A stretch of DNA of 64,000 nt from Hymenobacter latericoloratus (GTDB taxonomy: Bacteria > Bacteroidota > Bacteroidia > Cytophagales > Hymenobacteraceae). The DNA is taken from contig NZ_JACHNV010000001.1 of assembly GCF_014199535.1 (NCBI RefSeq), positions 310,001 through 374,000 on the forward strand. Reading direction: 5' to 3'. Positions 60,057-64,000 of the stretch are shown piece by piece (position 1 is the stretch's first letter; every line of letters begins with the position of its first letter). The notes below the pieces were generated by a model. The model searched no databases. It was not told the origin of the DNA and saw only the letters and a program-made list of their open reading frames with translations. A program made the position numbers and the translations under genes.

Positions 60057-60575
60057 ATGGCCTCATCTCTGATTAAAACGCCCGAAACCACGCACCGCAT
60101 TCAGTTTCAGGACTGCGACATGCTGGGCCACCTCAACAACGCCCGCTACCTTGATTATTTCCTCAATGCCCGCGAAGAGCATACCCTGCGGCACTACGCC
60201 CTGAACCTGGGGCAGGTGGCGCGGGAGCTGGGCGCCAGTTGGGTCATTACCAAGCACTGCATTGCCTACCTGCGCCCCGCCAACCACGCCGAGATGGTGC
60301 GCATCCGCACCCAGCTGATTCACTTCGATAACTCCAACCTGGTAGTAGAAATGCAGATGCTCAGCGAGGACGGCCAGCGGCTGAAAGCCGTGCTGTGGTC
60401 GGAAATGGCCTTTGTGAAAGTGCCCGGCGGCACCCGCACTGAGCATTCCGACGCCCTGATGGATATGCTGGAAGAGCTGGACGTGGAAGAAGTAAGCTAC
60501 GACCCCGACGGCTTCGACGACCGGGTGCGCCGCCTGCGCAAGCAGCTTAAGCGCGAGCGAAACGAGCTGGACTGA
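60057..60575 (+). CDS. Acyl-CoA thioesterase, hot-dog fold
   Basis: A 172-residue thioesterase of the 4-hydroxybenzoyl-CoA/YbgC-like hot-dog family: HRIQFQDCDMLGHLNNARYLDYF with the Asp-(x)-Gly-His-Leu-Asn catalytic segment, then WVITKHCIAYLRPANHAEMVRIRTQ and LKAVLWSEMAFVKV. Cleaves acyl-CoA thioesters in the cytoplasm; the chain-length preference cannot be read from sequence. The C-terminal 40 residues are charged and extra to the core. ATG at 60057 (MASSLIK) is preferred to an upstream start 9 codons earlier. Confidence 0.85.
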   Translation: MASSLIKTPETTHRIQFQDCDMLGHLNNARYLDYFLNAREEHTLRHYALNLGQVARELGASWVITKHCIAYLRPANHAEMVRIRTQLIHFDNSNLVVEMQMLSEDGQRLKAVLWSEMAFVKVPGGTRTEHSDALMDMLEELDVEEVSYDPDGFDDRVRRLRKQLKRERNELD

Positions 60576-60628
60576 GCCGTAATGCCAAAATGATGCGCCA
60601 ACCCCCCCGCCGGGGGGTGCGTTAAACC

Positions 60629-60663
60629 AAAGCCGGAGCAGCGTGAGTTGCTCTGGCTTTTTT
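60629..60663 (+). terminator. Hairpin with T-tract between thioesterase and PfpI genes
   Basis: AAAGCCGGAGCA pairs with TGCTCTGGCTTT (one G-U pair) and is followed by TTTT. It ends 21 bases before the next start codon, so it may partly attenuate readthrough. Confidence 0.7.
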
Positions 60664-60684
60664 CATCACCTGACCTGATACAAC

Positions 60685-61242
60685 ATGAATATTTTTGGAA
60701 GCAACGACTTGAAAGGTAAGAAAATAGCCATTGTCGCCACCGACGGGTTTGAACAGTCGGAGCTGGAGAAGCCCAAGAAGTTTCTGGAAGGCGAGGGCGC
60801 CGAAACCCACGTTATTTCCCTAAAAAGCGGCTCGATTAAGGGCTGGGACGAGAAGGATTGGGGCGACAAGGTGGACGTGGACAAGGTAATCGGGGAGGTG
60901 AAAGTGGCCGACTACGATGCCCTGGTATTGCCCGGCGGCCAGATGAACCCCGACGTGCTGCGCACCAAGCCCGAGGCAGTACGTTTTATAGGCGAGTTTG
61001 TACGCTCCGGTAAGCCCGTAGCCGCCATCTGCCACGGCCCCTGGACCCTGATTGAGGCCGATGCCGTGCGCGGCAAGCAGCTCACCAGCTGGCCCAGCCT
61101 CAAAACCGACATCCAGAATGCTGGTGGCCGCTGGGTTGACGAAACCGTGGTAGTAGATGGCAACCTCATCACCAGCCGCAACCCCCAGGACATTCCCAAC
61201 TTCAACGACAAAATCAAAGAAGCCCTGGTAGGCAAGCAGTAG
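60685..61242 (+). CDS. PfpI/DJ-1-family protein (YhbO-like)
   Basis: A 185-residue protein of the class I glutamine-amidotransferase-like DJ-1/PfpI family: Glu23 in ATDGFEQSELEKP, ALVLPGGQMNPDVLR, the nucleophile-elbow AAICHGPWTLIEADAVRGKQLTSW with Cys116-His117, and DGNLITSRNPQDIPNF. Members are called stress proteases or glyoxalase/deglycase-like; the assigned chemistry is debated. Ends at a strong terminator. Confidence 0.9.
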   Translation: MNIFGSNDLKGKKIAIVATDGFEQSELEKPKKFLEGEGAETHVISLKSGSIKGWDEKDWGDKVDVDKVIGEVKVADYDALVLPGGQMNPDVLRTKPEAVRFIGEFVRSGKPVAAICHGPWTLIEADAVRGKQLTSWPSLKTDIQNAGGRWVDETVVVDGNLITSRNPQDIPNFNDKIKEALVGKQ

Positions 61243-61256
61243 CCTACCTTTCTTCC

Positions 61257-61305
61257 GAAGCTCCAAGCCCCGGCTACCCGAATGGTAGCCGGGGCTTGGA
61301 GCTTC
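61257..61305 (+). terminator. Strong terminator after the PfpI gene
   Basis: GAAGCTCCAAGCCCCGGCTACC is perfectly complementary to the second arm ending at 61305 (22-bp stem, small loop), starting 14 bases after the stop. Confidence 0.85.
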
Positions 61306-61325
61306 TGCTAGCACGACGACTCGCG

Positions 61326-61488
61326 CCGGTCCGGCGCCGAGGGCGTCCGGCCGGTTGCCGGCCGCGCCGCTTGTGCTACCCGGGAAAGGTCGGCCGCCTA
61401 CCCCCTCAGGGCTCCCAAACCCTTCCGTGCCGGCATCAGCAACGAAGCCAGTCGGACGGGCTCCGCCTGCCGGGCCAGACCGGACCGG
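61326..61488. repeat. MITE-like element, family A copy 3 (inverted, more decayed)
   Basis: In reverse orientation to copies 1 and 2: its left end CCGGTCCGGCGCCGAGGGCG and right end, with GTCGGACGGGCTCCGCC and CGGACCGG, frame a core whose reverse complement contains AGGGTTTGGGAGCC and GAGGGGGTAGGC. Sits between the PfpI terminator and the minus-strand membrane gene. Confidence 0.7.
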
Positions 61489-61496
61489 CGTGGGGC

Positions 61497-62009
61497 TTAG
61501 GAAAGCAACTGCAGCAGCTCGGCGGCGTGCTGGTGATACACAAAGTAGAAAGCAGCGTCAAATACCAGCAGAAAGCCACCCTGCAGCCACAACGACCGGC
61601 CAAAGCCGGCCAGCCGTTCCGGCCGGGCCGCAGCGGGGGCAGCAGCGCGGGCCCGGAGCCAGCTGCCGATGCAGAGGTAGGCCACGTCGAGGCCCACGTT
61701 CAGCAGCAGTATCTTCTCGAAGCTGAACTGGGCGCTCAGGCTTTCGGCCAGGCCCAGGCCGGCTACCTGCTGCGGGTGCGCCTGCAGAATGCCCCACACG
61801 GCCAGCAGCGCGTTTATTACATTCCAGCTCATGTTCATCAGGTGGAAGTGATGCACCTCCGAGCGGACGTCGGTGCGGGCCACGTGGTAGCAACTCACCA
61901 CCAGGTTAAGCAAAGCCCAAAAGCCCAGAACAGCCATGCCGCGCTCGGCCAGCAGTTCACGGGCGTGGTTGATGCCGGGTAGCGCGGCTTCAGGAGCAAG
62001 GAGTAGCAT
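61497..62009 (-). CDS. Hypothetical four-helix membrane protein
   Basis: A 170-residue membrane protein with four hydrophobic segments (GMAVLGFWALLNLVVSCYHVA, NMSWNVINALLAVWGIL, LLLNVGLDVAYLCIGSWL and SLWLQGGFLLVFDAAFYFVYH). A conserved-looking SEVHHFHLMNMSWNVIN contains three histidines that could coordinate a metal, and YHVAR and FYFVYHQH add more. No family was named with confidence. ATG at 62009 chosen; a longer start 10 codons upstream is possible. Confidence 0.6.
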   Translation of the reverse strand: MLLLAPEAALPGINHARELLAERGMAVLGFWALLNLVVSCYHVARTDVRSEVHHFHLMNMSWNVINALLAVWGILQAHPQQVAGLGLAESLSAQFSFEKILLLNVGLDVAYLCIGSWLRARAAAPAAARPERLAGFGRSLWLQGGFLLVFDAAFYFVYHQHAAELLQLLS

Positions 62010-62048
62010 GAGCGGAAAGGAGCAGCTGACGGACGGCATTTCTACAAC

Positions 62049-62080
62049 AAAAAAAGGAAGTCCGGGCAGACTTCCTTTTT
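62049..62080. terminator. Hairpin terminator between minus-strand genes
   Basis: AAAAAGGAAGTC pairs with GACTTCCTTTTT around a short loop; it lies 24 bases past the end of the beta-barrel gene at 62105. Confidence 0.75.
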
Positions 62081-62104
62081 GAAAAACAGTAGGGTAGGGA
62101 GTGG

Positions 62105-62818
62105 CTAGTTGGAAATTCCGATGCCCAGATACACCTGGAACATGCCGTTCTTGATATTGGTAATGGCCGTATTGCCAGTCTTCGCCAGGTTCTGATCCTG
62201 GATAATATCGGCGAAGCCCGCCGTGTAGCGCCCGCCTACCCGGGCCGGCCCTACGCGAGCCTCTACGCCGGCGGCCAGGCCGTAGTCGAGGCTGTTGTAG
62301 CTGTAGCCGTAGGTGTCGTTTTCATCGGCAATTTTCCGCTCCCGGTCACCTTCCTTCACCTTCGTGAGCAAGGAAACCTGCGGGCCTACGTGCACGCTCA
62401 CGTTGTCCAGGAAGTTATACACCAGCAGCACGGGCACCTGCACGTAGTCGAGGCGGGTGGTGTACGTGCCGGTTTGGGAGGTGCTGGCTGGATTGTCGCC
62501 CTTGAAGCCCTGGCGGCTGTAGAGTACTTCCGGCTGAATAGAGAACTTGTCGTTGAACCCAAACTGGGCATATACCCCGGCGTGGAACGTGTTATAGATG
62601 CCTTCGTTGCCAAAGTTTTTCTTGTCGTCGCCGCGGAAGTTAGCAGCCGTGAAGCCACCCTTAATGCCGAAGCCGTTGTTGCGCGAGTCGCTGCCGGTGC
62701 CGGGGGCATAATCAGTGGAGGAGCGCAGGCCGCTCACGCGAGGAGCTTCGGTTGGAGTCTGGGCCAGGGCGGTGGCGCTCAGCGCGCAGCCAGCCAGCAG
62801 GAGTGCAACGTGTTTCAT
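62105..62818 (-). CDS. Outer-membrane beta-barrel protein (PorT/OMP_b-brl-like)
   Basis: A 237-residue outer-membrane protein: signal MKHVALLLAGCALSATALAQ, then an 8-strand beta-barrel with alternating pattern: FGIKGGFTAANFRG, FHAGVYAQFGFNDKFSIQPEVLYSRQGFKG, TTRLDYVQVPVLLVYNF, VSVHVGPQVSLLTKV, SYNSLDYGLAAGVEARVGPARVGGRYTAGFADI and the terminal-strand FQVYLGIGISN. The LDYVQVPVLL strand is characteristic of the Bacteroidota PorT-family barrel. Transport role not assignable. Confidence 0.88.
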   Translation of the reverse strand: MKHVALLLAGCALSATALAQTPTEAPRVSGLRSSTDYAPGTGSDSRNNGFGIKGGFTAANFRGDDKKNFGNEGIYNTFHAGVYAQFGFNDKFSIQPEVLYSRQGFKGDNPASTSQTGTYTTRLDYVQVPVLLVYNFLDNVSVHVGPQVSLLTKVKEGDRERKIADENDTYGYSYNSLDYGLAAGVEARVGPARVGGRYTAGFADIIQDQNLAKTGNTAITNIKNGMFQVYLGIGISN

Positions 62819-62986
62819 GGGGAAAAGGGGGGGAGGAGGGAGTTTGCAAAGAAGTGAGCTACCGGCCGCAGCCCAGGAAGCATCAGTAAGGCGCTATACT
62901 TACGGCAGCCCAGAAGGTTACAGGGGGCAGGTGGCAAAGGCAGAAATTTTGTACCCCTCCAAGAGTAATTATCTTTTGCAAAAGAG

Positions 62987-62994
62987 TACCTTTG
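62987..62994 (+). promoter_or_regulatory. -7 promoter element of tRNA-Val
   Basis: TACCTTTG, an exact TA-NN-TTTG match, 32 bases upstream of the mature tRNA 5' end. Confidence 0.55.
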
Positions 62995-63026
62995 GCCCCT
63001 TACGGCCGCCGCCAGTAGGTTTTGCC

Positions 63027-63101
63027 GGGGCGTTAGCTCAGTTGGTTCAGAGCACTACCTCGACAAGGTAGGGGTCACTGGTTCGAGCCCAGTACGCCCC
63101 A
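63027..63101 (+). tRNA. tRNA-Val (anticodon GAC)
   Basis: A 75-base cloverleaf: acceptor GGGGCGT pairs with ACGCCCC at the 3' end, D arm GCTC-GAGC, anticodon stem CTACC/GGTAG with loop TCGACAA (anticodon GAC, valine codons GUC/GUU), T arm ACTGG-TTCGAGC-CCAGT. No CCA is encoded. Position 33 is C where U is nearly universal, so the loop is slightly unusual; identity as Val is from the anticodon. Confidence 0.93.
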
Positions 63102-63212
63102 CGTCAAAACCCCCGAATCCGAAAGTAACCGCTTGAAAAGGCGGTTATTTTTGTGTGGCCCCGCCGGCAAAGGCACCGGCCATCTGCCGCCGGATGCGTA
63201 GGTTCGCGGCCT

Positions 63213-64000
63213 ATGCTTTCCATTGCCTGGGCTCCGCTGTATGCCCACCCCCTACCGGCCAACCACCGCTTTCCCATGCTCAAGTACGAGCTGCTGCCCG
63301 AGCAGCTGCTGCGCGAGGGCATTGTGCCGGAAAGTGCCTTCTTTCTGCCCCAGCCCCCACCCGATGAGCATATTCTGCGGGTGCACGCGGCCGACTACTA
63401 CCAGCGGCTGCGCACGGGCCAGCTTACCCGCCCCGAGGAGCGCGCCACCGGCTTTCCGTGGAGCCCCGCGCTGATTATGCGCGAAACCACTATCCTGGGC
63501 GGCACGCTGGAGTGCGCCCGCCGGGCCCGGCAGCACGGCGTGGCCCTCAACATTGCCGGGGGCACCCACCACGCGTTTCGTGGCCGGGGCGAAGGGTTTT
63601 GCCTGCTCAATGACCAGGCCGCGGCGGCTGCCTACCTGCTGGCCCAGCCCGAGCTGGGGGTAGAGCGCGTACTGATTGTGGATCTGGATGTGCACCAGGG
63701 CAACGGTACCGCCAGCATCTTTCAACACGAGCCGCGGGTGTTTACCTTCAGCATGCACGGGGCCCGCAACTACCCCCACCGCAAGGAGCAGTCGGACCTG
63801 GACCTGGCCCTGCCCGATGGCACCGACGATGCCGCCTACCTGGACCTGCTGCGCGAAACCCTGCCCCGCCTGCTCGACCAGCACCGCCCCGATTTCGTGT
63901 TTTATCTTAGCGGGGTTGATGTGCTGGCCACCGACAAGCTCGGCCACCTGGCCCTCAGCCGCGAGGGTTGCCGCCGCCGAGACGAGTACGTGCTCGGCCT
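63213..64000 (+). CDS. Histone deacetylase-family protein, N-terminal part
   Basis: Zinc hydrolase of the HDAC/acetoin-utilisation AcuC/acetylpolyamine amidohydrolase superfamily; cuts acetyl groups from lysine or polyamines. Visible in 262 codons: start LSIAWAPLYAHPLPANHRFP, NIAGGTHHAFRGRGEGFCLLND (the His-His charge relay), VLIVDLDVHQGNGTASIF (metal Asp/His), FSMHGARNYPHRKEQSDLD and FYLSGVDVLATDKLGHLALS. Bacterial members of this length usually deacetylate small molecules or proteins. The gene continues beyond the window. ATG at 63213 gives the standard N-terminus. Confidence 0.9.
   Translation, partial: MLSIAWAPLYAHPLPANHRFPMLKYELLPEQLLREGIVPESAFFLPQPPPDEHILRVHAADYYQRLRTGQLTRPEERATGFPWSPALIMRETTILGGTLECARRARQHGVALNIAGGTHHAFRGRGEGFCLLNDQAAAAAYLLAQPELGVERVLIVDLDVHQGNGTASIFQHEPRVFTFSMHGARNYPHRKEQSDLDLALPDGTDDAAYLDLLRETLPRLLDQHRPDFVFYLSGVDVLATDKLGHLALSREGCRRRDEYVLG

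Overview
The window is a high-GC bacterial chromosome segment from the phylum Bacteroidota, most likely Hymenobacter or a close relative (Hymenobacteraceae). This is inferred from the gene families: DUF1206, DUF805, DUF922, DUF2807 and DUF3616 proteins, a LytTR regulator with its histidine kinase, group III truncated globins, MRJP-like lipoproteins and a Bacteroidota-type T6SS tube protein. It is also inferred from Bacteroidota-style promoters (TA-NN-TTTG at -7), the lack of clear Shine-Dalgarno sites, and many modular palindromic repeats between genes. There is no prophage, complete insertion sequence, CRISPR array or rRNA. There is one tRNA, tRNA-Val(GAC).

Layout. 1-12 kb: 5' part of gcvP, a saccharopine dehydrogenase-like enzyme, a DUF1206 membrane protein, a DprA/SLOG-like protein, a helical-repeat protein, small secreted proteins and a NERD-like/WG-repeat membrane protein. 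12-18.5 kb: an MRJP-family lipoprotein and the 2-oxoglutarate dehydrogenase genes sucA-sucB. 18.7-22.5 kb: tandem group III truncated globins, a DMT exporter and an M1 aminopeptidase. 23-26.4 kb: a Crp/Fnr regulator with FNR-like cysteines, then three roadblock/LC7-like proteins with an anti-sigma-like carboxypeptidase-regulatory membrane protein among them. 27.1-28.6 kb: lpd (E3), which completes the oxoglutarate dehydrogenase set.

28.6-31.3 kb is the most notable region. An orphan type VI effector (TssD/Hcp-like tube domain fused to a PoNe-type DNase) and its PoNi-type immunity gene lie directly behind lpd. A diverged, broken second copy of the lpd 3' end bounds them on the other side, followed by a perfect 39-bp palindrome and an AT-rich patch with two very small membrane-protein genes. 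The arrangement reads as a weapon/immunity cassette acquired by recombination at the lpd 3' end.

31.3-47.5 kb holds secreted, membrane and housekeeping genes: a vWA-like protein, SUFU-domain protein, DUF5694, DUF805, second MRJP protein, DAC-related sensor, cold-shock protein, RluE-like pseudouridine synthase, MFS transporter, LytS/LytTR two-component pair, erythromycin-esterase-like protein and DUF2807. 47.6-64 kb continues with lipoproteins, a DUF922 metalloprotease-like protein, an AraC regulator, a TPR protein, an aldehyde dehydrogenase next to a GMC alcohol oxidase (a plausible fatty-alcohol to fatty-acid pair), DUF3616, a thioesterase, a PfpI/DJ-1 protein, an outer-membrane beta-barrel, tRNA-Val and the start of a histone-deacetylase-family gene cut by the window end.

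Calls rest on reading motifs by eye. No database search was run, so family names without an obvious catalytic motif carry lower confidence.
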